Below are positions 32,865-42,488 of a DNA stretch of 57,512 nt, piece by piece. Each line of letters opens with the position of its first letter. Position 1 is the stretch's first letter. The notes below the pieces were generated by a model. That model saw only the letters and a program-made list of their open reading frames with translations. It was not told the DNA's origin and did not search any database. Origin of the DNA: Lentisphaerota bacterium (GTDB lineage: Bacteria > Verrucomicrobiota > Lentisphaeria > Victivallales > Victivallaceae). Both the position numbers and the translations under genes were made by a program. Location: NCBI GenBank assembly GCA_015061615.1, contig SUWE01000013.1, positions 1-57,512 of the forward strand. Direction: 5' to 3'.

Positions 32865-35800
32865 ATGAAAAAACTTGCCGACAGTTCCAAAAGCTGTTTT
32901 AATGTGTTTTGGATAAATCTTTTCAGTGCGTTCAACCCTGTTTACTTTTGCACTTTGACTGCGATTTGTTTTTTCAGGGAAACTCCGGTCCTTTCCAGAC
33001 AATCTTACAACGTTTTGATGATTTCTGCACTTTATGCTCTGCCGTGGCTTTTCAGCAGTGCGTTGAGCAAATATTTCCTTACAAAATTTTCATCACGCGG
33101 TGTCGTTGTATATTGCAAACTTGCTGAAATAAGTGTGGCGATCATGGCAGTCGTGTTTTCTGCATTGACCGGAAAAATGGGTTATATCCCACTGTTTGCT
33201 GTTGCAGTTTTGATGGGGTTGTCTTACTCTATTTACCGTCCGGCATTGAAGACTTATGCCGCCGAAATGGTGAAATTGAAATCAATGGCACGCTTTGCCG
33301 CGGCGGTTGAATGTGCCACATTTGCCGCGATTGCTCTGGGAACTGTTCTTGCCGCAGCGGCATCGTTTCAGAATATTCCCATATATTATGCAGTTGCGTT
33401 GACATTGCCGATAGCTTTTCTCGGGTTGTTCTCATCATTTTCGCTTTCTCCGGTATATGCCCCGAAAAACAGTGCGGTATATACCGACCCGTTTCCGCTT
33501 TCTCCGCCGGCGGGGTTGAAAAAGCTCCAACGTTACTGGGAGCTGATATTTACCGGTATCGGCGAGTGTTATATTTTTGCTTCGATAGTTTTTGTTTCCT
33601 CAATGGTGATACACTACTTTTCTCTGCATTTCAAAAGTGATGAGAGTCTTGTCCATCATTACTTCTATATGGGGATTCCTGTACTCGGGGCCGCTGTCGG
33701 AGTTTTAAGGGCAGGGCGCCGCTCAAAGGGAAATATCGAAATAGGGCTTGTCCCTCCCGGAGTTCTGCTCATGTCACTGAGTATTCTCGGAATCGGAGTG
33801 CTGCCGTTTTTTGCCAATGCTCAAGTGGAAAAAACGATATTGGGTATTCTGCTTTTTCTTTTCGGTTTTTCAGCCGGAAAAATTCTTGTTCCTTTGCAGA
33901 GTTATCAGTGTTATTTTATTAAGAAAGATTTGGCTCCTGCGTATTTCAGCTGGTATTATCTCTGGTTTTCCACCGGAATTCTGCTTGCAGTGGGGATGAC
34001 CTTTGTCGTTTATTTTTTCAATATCGGCATTTTTGCTGTTATGGCAGGATTTTATCTGCTCACAACGGCAGTTGCCGTAACGATATTCTTCCTCATGCCG
34101 CAATTCCTGTTGCGGATGCTTATACGTATACTGCTTGCATTCTTTTACCGGTTGCGGATTTTTTACGGGGAACGGCTGCCTGAACACGGACCGGCACTTA
34201 TAGTTGCCAACCGGGCATCTTTTGTTGATATGCTTTTTATTTCAGCGTGTACGAGCCGCCCGATCCGTTTCATGATGCACGAACATTACTTCCGCCAGCC
34301 ATTGCTGCATAAATTGTATAAATCTGTTGGATTTCTGGAAGTTCCCAGCCGCCGTCCGAAGCAGCTGAGACAACTGATATCTGATACTCATCAGCTGTTG
34401 AAAAACGGCGAATTGATTTGCGTTTTTCCGGAAGATGATATAACCCGTAATGGAACTATGTCAACCTTCCGCAACGGAGTCGGCAACCTTGTTCCGCCGG
34501 GGATACCGGTTATTCCGATGCGTATCGGAATGACTTGGGGAAGTATTTTTTCATGCAGCAATGCCGGAAAATTCAAACTTCAACTGCCGGGAACGAAGCG
34601 GCATCCTGCATCCGTGACTGTCGGTAAGCCGATCGCTCCGGAGACGAATGCTTATGAAATGCGTATTATCATGTCTGAACTTGCTGCGGAAACCGAACTT
34701 GTTGCCGATCAGGATGATTATCCGCTGCACACCCGTTTTGTCCGTCATGTGAAAAAGAACATGTCCGGTTCGCTGATAATGCAATGTGAATCCGGCAAAT
34801 GGGAAAGACCGAACAACTTTATTCTGTTGTGGAAAATCTCGCTTTTGAGCCGTTACCTGCGTAAAAATATAATTTCTGATGATGAAGAATATCTCGGAAT
34901 AATGCTGCCCAATTCCATTGATATGGCAATGTCGATGCTTGCAATTCAGCTTTGTGACCGGACTCCGGCTGTTTTGAATTATACCGCATCTGTTGAAGCA
35001 ATAGATATTGCCATAAAAAAAGCGAAACTCCGGCATATAATCACCAGCAGAAAATTTGTGGAAAAACTTCATATTCCGGTTTTGCCGCAAATGATTTTTA
35101 TTGAAGATATCAAACGTAATCCTGCGCCGTGGATGAGCCGTATACGCTATTTTATTTCGCTTTTGGTGCTGCCTTCCAAGGAAATCGTCCGTCAGATGGC
35201 TCCGGGGAGCTGGAATGATGTTGAAAAGGTCGGCGCTGTTATATTTTCCAGCGGTTCGACCGGGATCCCCAAAGGTATCATGCTTACGCACCACAATATA
35301 ATCTCTGATGTTCTGGCAATCAGCACTTCCTTGAGCTGGAAGAATAGTGACAGTGTTGTCGGCAATCTGCCGTTGTTCCACTCCTTCGGTATGGCGGTTT
35401 GTTTCTGGATGCCTATTGTTACCGGAACTAAAACAGTTCTTATTCCCAGTGCGCTCGATGCGGCAAGCGTGGGAGAGGCGATGCGCAAAGAGGGCTTGAC
35501 AGTATTGTGTGCCACTCCCGGATTTTTGCAGATCTATATGCGCCGCTGTGTGCCGGAAGATTTCAACTCTCTGCGTATCGTGATCACCGGTGCCGAAAAA
35601 TTGCGGCAGGATGTTGCTGAAAAATTCCGCAACATGACCGGGATCGTTATTACCGAAGGTTACGGCTGTACTGAGTTGAGTCCGGTCGTTTCGATAAATC
35701 TTTCTGACTCAGTCAGTAAACTTGGCAGTCATGTCGTAGTGCCCGGGAGTATCGGACCCCCGCTTATCGGTATTTGTGCCAAAGTCGTTGACCCATCGAC

Positions 35801-36308
35801 ATTTGAATTGATGCCGGAGGATTGTGACGGACTGCTTATCGTAAAAGGTCCTACCGTGATGAAGGGTTATCTCGGCGAGCCGGAAAAGACCAATGAGGTG
35901 ATTCGTGACAACTGGTATATCACCGGTGATATTGCGCGGATGAGCCGCAATGGTTTTATCACTCTGACAGGAAGACTGTCGCGTTTTTCAAAAATTGCCG
36001 GAGAAATGGTTCCGCATGAACTGGTTGAACGCGAGATAAACAACCTTGTCAAGCCGGATGACCGTATTATCGCAGTCTGTGGCGGCAATGATCCTGAAAA
36101 GGGCGAAAAGCTGATAGTCTTTTATTCAGACCGCAAGCTGATTGCACCTGAATCTATCATCAAAACCCTGCGCAGTAACGGTATTCCCAATCTCTGGATA
36201 CCCAAACCGGAAAACTTTGTTTATACCGAAACGATCCCGGCTTTGGGCAGCGGTAAACTTGATTTGGCGGCATTGCAGAATCTTGCCGATGAGTTTTGCA
36301 AAAAGTGA
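32865..36308 (+). CDS. aas: LplT-PlsC-Aas fusion: lysophospholipid transport and reacylation
   Basis: 1147 residues in three parts. Residues 1-420: twelve-helix MFS transporter like LplT, which flips lysophospholipids inward. Residues 425-625: PlsC-like acyltransferase. Residues 630-1147: acyl-ACP/CoA synthetase with AMP-binding loop IFSSGSTGIPKGIMLTHHN, EGYGCTELSPVV and YITGDIARMSRNGFITLTGR. The fusion is a known arrangement for lysophosphatidylethanolamine repair. Oddity: the acyltransferase HX4D box reads NRASFVD (Arg450 for His, Asp455 kept) and FPEG reads FPED (521-524), so this domain may be inactive or changed. GGAG 9 bases before the ATG. Single gene. Confidence 0.88.
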   Translation: MKKLADSSKSCFNVFWINLFSAFNPVYFCTLTAICFFRETPVLSRQSYNVLMISALYALPWLFSSALSKYFLTKFSSRGVVVYCKLAEISVAIMAVVFSALTGKMGYIPLFAVAVLMGLSYSIYRPALKTYAAEMVKLKSMARFAAAVECATFAAIALGTVLAAAASFQNIPIYYAVALTLPIAFLGLFSSFSLSPVYAPKNSAVYTDPFPLSPPAGLKKLQRYWELIFTGIGECYIFASIVFVSSMVIHYFSLHFKSDESLVHHYFYMGIPVLGAAVGVLRAGRRSKGNIEIGLVPPGVLLMSLSILGIGVLPFFANAQVEKTILGILLFLFGFSAGKILVPLQSYQCYFIKKDLAPAYFSWYYLWFSTGILLAVGMTFVVYFFNIGIFAVMAGFYLLTTAVAVTIFFLMPQFLLRMLIRILLAFFYRLRIFYGERLPEHGPALIVANRASFVDMLFISACTSRPIRFMMHEHYFRQPLLHKLYKSVGFLEVPSRRPKQLRQLISDTHQLLKNGELICVFPEDDITRNGTMSTFRNGVGNLVPPGIPVIPMRIGMTWGSIFSCSNAGKFKLQLPGTKRHPASVTVGKPIAPETNAYEMRIIMSELAAETELVADQDDYPLHTRFVRHVKKNMSGSLIMQCESGKWERPNNFILLWKISLLSRYLRKNIISDDEEYLGIMLPNSIDMAMSMLAIQLCDRTPAVLNYTASVEAIDIAIKKAKLRHIITSRKFVEKLHIPVLPQMIFIEDIKRNPAPWMSRIRYFISLLVLPSKEIVRQMAPGSWNDVEKVGAVIFSSGSTGIPKGIMLTHHNIISDVLAISTSLSWKNSDSVVGNLPLFHSFGMAVCFWMPIVTGTKTVLIPSALDAASVGEAMRKEGLTVLCATPGFLQIYMRRCVPEDFNSLRIVITGAEKLRQDVAEKFRNMTGIVITEGYGCTELSPVVSINLSDSVSKLGSHVVVPGSIGPPLIGICAKVVDPSTFELMPEDCDGLLIVKGPTVMKGYLGEPEKTNEVIRDNWYITGDIARMSRNGFITLTGRLSRFSKIAGEMVPHELVEREINNLVKPDDRIIAVCGGNDPEKGEKLIVFYSDRKLIAPESIIKTLRSNGIPNLWIPKPENFVYTETIPALGSGKLDLAALQNLADEFCKK

Positions 36309-36312
36309 GTTG

Positions 36313-36335
36313 TACCGGGCGGTCAGCGCCCGGTA
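36313..36335. terminator. Hairpin between convergent genes
   Basis: TACCGGGC and GCCCGGTA pair perfectly around a 7-base loop. It overlaps the last codons of the metallophosphoesterase gene (ends 36323) and follows the aas stop by 4 bases. The T-run is weak (ATCTTT). Confidence 0.55.
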
Positions 36336-37459
36336 TCTTTGCGCAGAGTTATAATTGCAATTTCAGAATGCCTGCCGAGCCGTAACGGAAAACCGTTCCA
36401 TATCCCGGTTCCGTTGGAAATGAACAGCGTCATATCATTGATGTTGTAAATTCCGGAAACAAGTCCGTTATTGAACATGCTGACAAGGATATCCATTCCA
36501 TATATCATTCCGCCGTGGGTATGACCTGATAATTGCAAATTTATTCCATTTTGTGCTGCCTGCTGTGCAAGTTTCGGCTGATGAGCAAGCAGAATGCGGA
36601 AGTTTGCCTCCGGAGAGCCGGCAAATGCTTTGATTATGTCCGGGCGTTTGCCTCTTATTTTTTTTGCAGAATAGTCAGTTACACCTGCAAGGGTCAGTTT
36701 TTTCCTGATGATGATATGACGGTTTTCAAGCATATCAATGCCGCAGTTTTGTAAAAAATTCATCCAATCACTGTAACCGGAGTAATATTCGTGATTTCCG
36801 GGAACTCCGAACACTCCGCAGGGAGCTGATAAATTTTTCAGCACGGATAAATCATCGCCTCTCTGATTGGTTTTTCCATCGACAAAATCGCCGGTTATGA
36901 CGATGATATCAGCGTTTTGTTTATTGGTCAACTCAACGATTTTTTCAATCTTTTCTTTGCGTGTAAAAGGATCGGCGTGGATGTCCGATAGATGGGCGAT
37001 CGTAAAACCGTCAAGTTCTGAAGGCAGGGCAGGGAACTTTATTTCATATTTTGTGACTTCAGGAATTTTCAATCCTTCATACATTCCGCAAGTTACGAGT
37101 AACGCGGCGGGGAGCAAGGCTGTCAATCTCCATAACGGATTGGTGAAAAATCCCGGAAGTTCTTTTTTTCTTATGTGCGTTACAGCTTTGGCGGCAAGAC
37201 GGAGCAACTCGTAAATCAGCAGAAAAATGACAAAAAATATGATCAGAGCGTAAAGCCATGTGAAAACAAGAAGAATCGCCGGATTCCATTGCGGAGCTGA
37301 AAAAAGTTTGCCGCTGGCAAGGGAAAATATGTAGAATTTGAAAGTGATCATTGCCGATATCACACCGGCAATGATCTTCCACTTCAATGCCATCTTTTGC
37401 GGTATGATACCGCGCCAGATGGCGAGAAAGGCAACAAACAGCGAAAAGAGAAAAATCAT
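36323..37459 (-). CDS. Membrane-anchored metallophosphoesterase
   Basis: 378 residues. Four hydrophobic segments in the first 130 residues anchor it; the rest is a calcineurin-like domain with the full metal set: LSDIHAD, ITGDFVDG, PGNHEYY, LLAHQP and SGHTHGG. Resembles YaeI/YkuE-type enzymes, which act on phospholipid or lipid-linked substrates at the membrane; the substrate is not readable. Its ATG overlaps the nadA stop as ATGA. Last gene of cysK-nadA-phosphoesterase. Confidence 0.9.
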   Translation of the reverse strand: MIFLFSLFVAFLAIWRGIIPQKMALKWKIIAGVISAMITFKFYIFSLASGKLFSAPQWNPAILLVFTWLYALIIFFVIFLLIYELLRLAAKAVTHIRKKELPGFFTNPLWRLTALLPAALLVTCGMYEGLKIPEVTKYEIKFPALPSELDGFTIAHLSDIHADPFTRKEKIEKIVELTNKQNADIIVITGDFVDGKTNQRGDDLSVLKNLSAPCGVFGVPGNHEYYSGYSDWMNFLQNCGIDMLENRHIIIRKKLTLAGVTDYSAKKIRGKRPDIIKAFAGSPEANFRILLAHQPKLAQQAAQNGINLQLSGHTHGGMIYGMDILVSMFNNGLVSGIYNINDMTLFISNGTGIWNGFPLRLGRHSEIAIITLRKDTGR

Positions 37460-38361
37460 TTGGATAATTCCAGCATTTTTTCTATCGGGCGTCTGGCTTT
37501 TTCTATTATTTCAGGGGATAACTCAACTTTTCCGGACATTTCTCTGAGAACTGTTGCGATTTTTTCCAGAGTGATTTTTTTCATATCTTCGCAAACCGGG
37601 TTGCAGTCAAGCGGATAGAACTTTTTATCCGGATTTTCTTTCCGCATTCTGTGAAGAATACCGATTTCGGTTCCGGCAACAAATTCCGCGGCATCGCTTT
37701 CTTTAACGAAATTCAACATTGCTCCTGTGCTTAAAGCCATGTCTGCCAGAGCGGTGACTTCAACTTTGCATTCCGGATGCACCATGATAATGGCATCAGG
37801 ATGAGCTTTGCGTGCAAGTTGAATATCTTCCGGAGTTATGCGGTCATGAATGGGACAACACCCATGCCACAATTCCATCGGGCGGTCAAGTTTTTTGATG
37901 AGATTGCCGCCGAGATTGGCATCGGGAAGAAACATTACTTTCTGACCGGCAGGCAGGGCAGATACGATTTTTTCCGCATTGCCGCTTGTACAGCAGATAT
38001 CTACTTCGCTTTTTGTTGCCGCCGTAGTGTTTACATAGGCAATAAGCAGAGTATCCGGATTATCCGCTTTGAATTTTTTCACTTCTTCAGGGTCTGCCAT
38101 ATCTGCCATCGGACAGCCGGAGTCAACTGCCGGGTGAAGCACTGTTGCCGCCGGAGAAAGTATTTTTGCCGTTTCAGCCATGAAACGCACGCCGCACAAA
38201 ACGATCACTTCAGCATTGCACTTTGCCGCTATCCGGGCAAGTTCCAGAGAATCTCCGCAGTAATCTGCGATATCCTGTACCTCTCCGAGGGTGTAATTAT
38301 GCGCCATTATAACGGCGTTGCGTTCTTTTTTCAGTTTGAGTATTTCCTGAATGATATCCAT
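37456..38361 (-). CDS. nadA: Quinolinate synthase A
   Basis: 301 residues. Condenses iminoaspartate with dihydroxyacetone phosphate to quinolinate in NAD synthesis. Visible: VIMAHNYTLGEVQDIADYCGDSL, and the three cysteines for the 4Fe-4S cluster in VLCGVRFMAET, HGCCPIH and LDCNPVCEDM. Start 38361 has AAGGAG 6 bases upstream; an ATG at 38367 directly abuts the Shine-Dalgarno and is unlikely. Its 5' end lies 16 bases after the cysK stop. No nadB or nadC is in view. Confidence 0.95.
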   Translation of the reverse strand: MDIIQEILKLKKERNAVIMAHNYTLGEVQDIADYCGDSLELARIAAKCNAEVIVLCGVRFMAETAKILSPAATVLHPAVDSGCPMADMADPEEVKKFKADNPDTLLIAYVNTTAATKSEVDICCTSGNAEKIVSALPAGQKVMFLPDANLGGNLIKKLDRPMELWHGCCPIHDRITPEDIQLARKAHPDAIIMVHPECKVEVTALADMALSTGAMLNFVKESDAAEFVAGTEIGILHRMRKENPDKKFYPLDCNPVCEDMKKITLEKIATVLREMSGKVELSPEIIEKARRPIEKMLELSK

Positions 38362-38377
38362 TTTCATCTCCTTGCAA

Positions 38378-39295
38378 TCAATCAAAAAGCCATGTCGAAA
38401 GATACCGCTCTCCGGTATCCGGGAGCAGGACGGCAATATTTTTACCGGAAAAATCCGGCCGTTTTGCTATTTCAAGTGCGGCGTAAAGAGCGGCTCCCCC
38501 GGATATACCGATGAGCATACCTTCTTTGGATGCGGCGGCACGGGCGGTTTTTCCGGCGTTTTCAGCATCAACAGTGATGACTTCGTCGATAACGGCGGTA
38601 TCAAGAACTTCCGGAATGAATCCGGCTCCTATGCCCTGAAGTAAATGCGCTCCGGCCGGTTTACCTGAAAGAACGGCGCTTGTATCCGGTTCTACCGCAA
38701 AGATTTTGATATCCGGATTTTTTTCTTTGAGATACCTGCCCACTCCTGTCAAAGTTCCGCCGGTACCGACTCCGGCAACAAAGGCATCGATTTTACCGTC
38801 GGTATCGTCCCAGAGTTCGACGGCAGTCGTTTCATAGTGGATTTGAGAATTTGCCGGATTGGTAAACTGCTGCGGAATCATTGAGTTGGGAATTTGAGCA
38901 TGCAGTTCTTCCGCTTTTGCGATCGCGCCTGCCATACCGGCATTGCCGTCGGTCAGTACGATTTCAGCACCGTATGCTGCGGCAAGTTTTCTCCGTTCAA
39001 CGCTCATTGTTTCCGGCATAGTCAGAATCAGACGGAATCCTTTTACTGCGGCGGCGATTGCCAAGCCGATGCCGGTATTGCCGCTTGTCGGTTCGATAAT
39101 GACTCCTCCGGGAGCAAGGACACCTGCTTTTACAGCGGCATCGATCATTGCTGCACCGACCCGGTCTTTGGCTGAACCGCCAGGGTTGAAAAACTCCATC
39201 TTTGCCAGAATGACCGCATTTGAATCATTAAGTTTATTGATTTTTACCAGAGGAGTTCCTCCGATGGTACCCAGTATGTTTTCTTTGATATCCAT
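38378..39295 (-). CDS. cysK: Cysteine synthase A
   Basis: 305 residues, PLP-dependent O-acetylserine sulfhydrylase. NPGGSAKDRVG holds the Schiff-base lysine, PTSGNTGIGLA binds the substrate carboxylate, GVGTGGTLTGVGRYL binds the PLP phosphate, and EGMLIGISGGAAL carries the conserved serine. Makes cysteine from sulfide, which would also supply iron-sulfur assembly for NadA next door. AGGA 11 bases before the ATG. Confidence 0.95.
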   Translation of the reverse strand: MDIKENILGTIGGTPLVKINKLNDSNAVILAKMEFFNPGGSAKDRVGAAMIDAAVKAGVLAPGGVIIEPTSGNTGIGLAIAAAVKGFRLILTMPETMSVERRKLAAAYGAEIVLTDGNAGMAGAIAKAEELHAQIPNSMIPQQFTNPANSQIHYETTAVELWDDTDGKIDAFVAGVGTGGTLTGVGRYLKEKNPDIKIFAVEPDTSAVLSGKPAGAHLLQGIGAGFIPEVLDTAVIDEVITVDAENAGKTARAAASKEGMLIGISGGAALYAALEIAKRPDFSGKNIAVLLPDTGERYLSTWLFD

Positions 39296-39337
39296 AGTAA
39301 ATATTTTCCTGTTATGAGAAATTCTCAGCCAATATCT

Positions 39338-39366
39338 AACATACTATACAAAGATGCAAAATGCAA
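39338..39366 (-). promoter_or_regulatory. Promoter of cysK-nadA operon
   Basis: Reading leftwards: TTGCAT (39366-39361), 17 bp, TATGTT (39343-39338). Back to back with the HAD-gene promoter, -35 boxes 2 bp apart. Confidence 0.7.
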
Positions 39367-39368
39367 GC

Positions 39369-39397
39369 TTGTTTTTCCCGGCTTTTGATAGTATATT
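39369..39397 (+). promoter_or_regulatory. Promoter of HAD phosphatase gene
   Basis: TTGTTT (39369-39374), 17 bp, TATATT (39392-39397); start codon 31 bases further. Confidence 0.65.
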
Positions 39398-39427
39398 ATG
39401 AAAATTTTAATTGAAGAGGACGTGCTG

Positions 39428-40003
39428 ATGAAAAAAATTCTGCTTGCATTGGATATCGGTAATGTTTGTGTGCGTATAAATCATGCCAATTTTGCAGACT
39501 TTCTGGGAGTGAAATCTCTGCCGGAGGAGTCTCGTGTTCTTTTGCAGGAATATGAATGGGGGATTATTAAGAGCGAGGCAGAATTTCTTGACCGCAGTAT
39601 GAAGTTGTTCGACGGAAAATTTTCTGCGGACGAGATGATTGCTGCATTCAACTCCATTCTCATTGAAGCTGTTCCGGGAATGACTGAACTGGCTTCCAAG
39701 TTCGCAGAAATGAATGTCGAAGCTGTTTTTTTCTCCGACATTTCACCGACTCATTTGCGCAGAACTTGGGAACTTGTTCCGGATATCTGCCGTAATACGG
39801 CGGGGGGAGTTTTCAGTTTTGATGCCGGAGCATGGAAACCGTCGGAGGCGATGTTCAGCCGTTTTGAGAAACTTTACGGTGTTCCGGATCTTTATGCAGA
39901 TGACCGCTTGGAGTTGATCTTTGCAGCACAAAAACGGTCATGGAATGCTCTGCAATTTACCGGAGCTGAAAATTTGCGGGAAAAACTTCGTTCCTTGAGT
40001 TGA
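39428..40003 (+). CDS. HAD-family phosphatase
   Basis: 191 residues. LLALDIGNVCVRI supplies the nucleophile aspartate in the DxGNV form seen in YihX-type sugar phosphatases; VFFSDISPTH is motif II; AWKPSEAMFSRF holds the motif III lysine; DLYADDRLELI is motif IV. Cytoplasmic; the substrate is unknown, most likely a small phosphate ester. Start 39428 has GAGG 8 bases upstream. Confidence 0.82.
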   Translation: MKKILLALDIGNVCVRINHANFADFLGVKSLPEESRVLLQEYEWGIIKSEAEFLDRSMKLFDGKFSADEMIAAFNSILIEAVPGMTELASKFAEMNVEAVFFSDISPTHLRRTWELVPDICRNTAGGVFSFDAGAWKPSEAMFSRFEKLYGVPDLYADDRLELIFAAQKRSWNALQFTGAENLREKLRSLS

Positions 40004-40028
40004 TTTTTTTTACAATTCAAGATATAGT
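40000..40028 (+). promoter_or_regulatory. Promoter of gene 40075
   Basis: TTGATT (40000-40005), 17 bp, TATAGT (40023-40028); start codon 46 bases further. Confidence 0.6.
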
Positions 40029-40074
40029 ATAAAACAGTATTATTTTAACAGTCGAAATTGAAAAAGGACTTTTT

Positions 40075-40599
40075 ATGTTGAAAAAATCTATTTTGTCGGT
40101 CTTCGCAGTATTGCTTGTAACATTTTCTGTTTTTGCAGGAATCCGGCATTACCGCTCTGGAGTTATTCTGGCAGCGGAAATAAGCAAGGCAAAAATCAAT
40201 ATAGCCGGCTTTCAAGCGCTTGCATTTCCCAATATCCCGCAGAACAAGGCTTTCGCGGTGATATCTGTAAAACTTGATCCGGCACGCGAACTTAGCATTT
40301 TTGACTATTCGCTTGAAATCAAAGGGCAGAGTTGGCCTTGTGTGGCTGTTTACCGCAACAACCGTTATGAGTATACTACTGTCGATGTCAATGTTCGCGG
40401 CGGAGGAGTCATGCAAATGCTTTTTATCATTGACGGTGCGAATATCCCGGCATCCGGTGAGATCAATGCAATTTTGAAAAGCAATCTTTCCGATGCCCGT
40501 TTTTATTATGATACGGAAATTCCCTGTAAAATCATCGGCAGTAAGATGCCGACAGCTCCCCGGTCGATTCCCGCCGCCGGTTTGCTCCCTGGACGGTGA
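40075..40599 (+). CDS. Small secreted protein of unknown function
   Basis: 174 residues with a signal peptide (MLKKSILSVFAVLLVTFSVFA, cut near 21). The mature part is a beta-rich domain with alternating hydrophobic residues (FAVISVKLDPARELSIFDYSLEI, MQMLFIIDGANIPASGEINAIL), which suggests an Ig-like fold. No family recognised. AAAGGA lies upstream. It overlaps the YgiQ gene by 4 bases, so the two are co-translated. Confidence 0.75.
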   Translation: MLKKSILSVFAVLLVTFSVFAGIRHYRSGVILAAEISKAKINIAGFQALAFPNIPQNKAFAVISVKLDPARELSIFDYSLEIKGQSWPCVAVYRNNRYEYTTVDVNVRGGGVMQMLFIIDGANIPASGEINAILKSNLSDARFYYDTEIPCKIIGSKMPTAPRSIPAAGLLPGR

Positions 40600-42323
40600 C
40601 GGATATGTCTTCTATCAAAGCTGTACCGTTTCTGCCGACCAGTGCAGAAGAAATGGAAAAACTCAACTGGTCTGAGTTGGATATTCTTCTTATTACCGGA
40701 GATTGCTATGTTGATCATCCCTCTTTCGGGGCGGCGATCATCGGCCGTCTGCTTGAAAGCAAGGGCTTCAAAGTCGGAATCGTTGCCCAGCCGGATTGGA
40801 AAAATCCGGAGAGTTTGAAAGTTATGGGGACTCCGCGTATCGGTATCGGTGTTACCAGCGGCAATATGGATTCCATGGTCAATATCTATACCGCCGGCAG
40901 ACGGATGCGCCGCGATGATATGTTCAGTGAAAACGGGTTGACCGGAAACCGTCCTCCCCATGCGCTTGTTGTTTACGCTCAGCTTGCCCGTCAGGCATTT
41001 CCCGGCAAACCGGTTTTGACCGGCGGACTTGAGGCGAGTTTGCGGCGTGTGGCTCACTACGATTACTGGCAGGATAAGATACGTCCTTCAATGATGCTTG
41101 ATACAAAATGTGATATCATGGTGTATGGAATGGGGGAACGTCCCACGCCGGAGGCATTTTTCCGTATGCGTGACGGTCTGCCGCTTGACGGCATAAGGGG
41201 AACCGTGCGGCTGCTCGGAAAAAAAGCCGCGTTGGAGTTCGATACTTCCGGTTATGTTGAATTGCCATCCTACGAAGAAATTTTGCAGAATAAAGATGCT
41301 TTGATGACCGAAACAAAACTTGTCGAAGCAAATATGAATTATTACAGCGCTTCAGGCTTGATCCAGCGTTACGGAGAGCGCCTGCTGGTGATCGAGCCAC
41401 CGGCTGAACCTTTGAGCAGTGAAGAGCTTGATGCTGTTCACGAATTGCCTTACGCCAGAAAACCTCATCCTAAATACAAAGGCAGGATCCCGGCTTTTGA
41501 TGCTATTGCCGATTCCATTCAGGCGGTTCGCGGCTGTCCCGGAGGATGTGCATTTTGCGGTCTGGTCGCTCATCAGGGGCGCACTGTTATGAGCCGCAGT
41601 GAGAAGTCGATCGTTAAAGAAGCGGATATGATTTCCAGCCGTCCGGGATTCAAAGGAACCATCTCTGATGTCGGCGGTGCCGCCGGAAATATCTTCGGCA
41701 GTGCTTACGATACGGAAAAATGCCGCAAGTGCCGCCGGGTGAGCTGTCTTTTCCCCAAGCCCTGTCCCTCCTATAAGTGTGACGGTCAGGCATTGGTGCA
41801 TTTGCTGCGCACTTTGCGTAAAATGCCTAAAATCCGCCATTTGTACATAAACTCCGGAATCCGTCTTGATCTCTGTCTGCGGCAGAAAGAGCTGCTTTAT
41901 GAATTGATAGCCCATCATGTTTCCGGTCACATGAAGGTGGCTCCGGAGCATCTGCATCCGGAAGTTATGAAACTTATGCGCAAGGGTACTCCGGAAGAAT
42001 TTTACCAGTTTATGCGTGAATTTGAGCGCATCAGTAAAGAGTGCAATCTGGAGCAGTATCTTATTCCGCTGTTCATTTCAAACTTTCCCGGCTGTACTTC
42101 AAAAGAGATGAAAACTGTCGATGATTTTCTCAACAAGCACCATTGGAGTTTGCAGCAGGTTCAGGATTATATCCCTCTGCCGATGACGATGGGGTGTGCC
42201 ATGTACTATACCGGCAAAGCTCCTGATGGAACTCCGATCGAAGTGAATCGCGGTCTTGCTGAACGCAGGGAACAGATCCATGTATTGAAAAAGCGGCGTT
42301 CACCTGTCCGCAAAAAGCGTTGA
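40596..42323 (+). CDS. ygiQ: YgiQ-family radical SAM protein
   Basis: 575 residues starting with GTG at 40596 (an ATG at 40605 is an alternative). N-terminal cobalamin-binding-like half (DILLITGDCYVDHPSFGAAIIGRLLE, GVTSGNMDSMVN), then the radical SAM cluster motif VRGCPGGCAFCGL (CX3CX2C) and the YgiQ-specific VMSRSEKSIVKEA. Extra cysteines KCRRVSCLFPKPCPSYKC may bind a second cluster. The family (UPF0313) is widespread and its reaction is unknown. Length is slightly short of the usual 600-740. Confidence 0.92.
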   Translation: MTDMSSIKAVPFLPTSAEEMEKLNWSELDILLITGDCYVDHPSFGAAIIGRLLESKGFKVGIVAQPDWKNPESLKVMGTPRIGIGVTSGNMDSMVNIYTAGRRMRRDDMFSENGLTGNRPPHALVVYAQLARQAFPGKPVLTGGLEASLRRVAHYDYWQDKIRPSMMLDTKCDIMVYGMGERPTPEAFFRMRDGLPLDGIRGTVRLLGKKAALEFDTSGYVELPSYEEILQNKDALMTETKLVEANMNYYSASGLIQRYGERLLVIEPPAEPLSSEELDAVHELPYARKPHPKYKGRIPAFDAIADSIQAVRGCPGGCAFCGLVAHQGRTVMSRSEKSIVKEADMISSRPGFKGTISDVGGAAGNIFGSAYDTEKCRKCRRVSCLFPKPCPSYKCDGQALVHLLRTLRKMPKIRHLYINSGIRLDLCLRQKELLYELIAHHVSGHMKVAPEHLHPEVMKLMRKGTPEEFYQFMREFERISKECNLEQYLIPLFISNFPGCTSKEMKTVDDFLNKHHWSLQQVQDYIPLPMTMGCAMYYTGKAPDGTPIEVNRGLAERREQIHVLKKRRSPVRKKR

Positions 42324-42353
42324 CATCTTTATCGCCCTGAAAATATTCTGATA

Positions 42354-42388
42354 TCTCCGGTAAAAAAATTATACCGGAGAATTTTTTT
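42354..42388 (+). terminator. Terminator after ygiQ
   Basis: TCTCCGGTA and TACCGGAGA form a perfect 9-bp stem with a 9-base loop, followed by ATTTTTTT. Confidence 0.88.
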
Positions 42389-42409
42389 ATCTTTTTTTTG
42401 AAAAAACTA

Positions 42410-42438
42410 TTGACAAAATAATTTTGCAGCGCTAAATT
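42410..42438 (+). promoter_or_regulatory. Promoter of the GntR-led glycan locus
   Basis: TTGACA (42410-42415), 17 bp, TAAATT (42433-42438); start codon 51 bases further. Confidence 0.7.
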
Positions 42439-42488
42439 AATTGTGGAAAAGTGATATAAATCAGTTGAATTTTTGAGGTTGTAATAAG

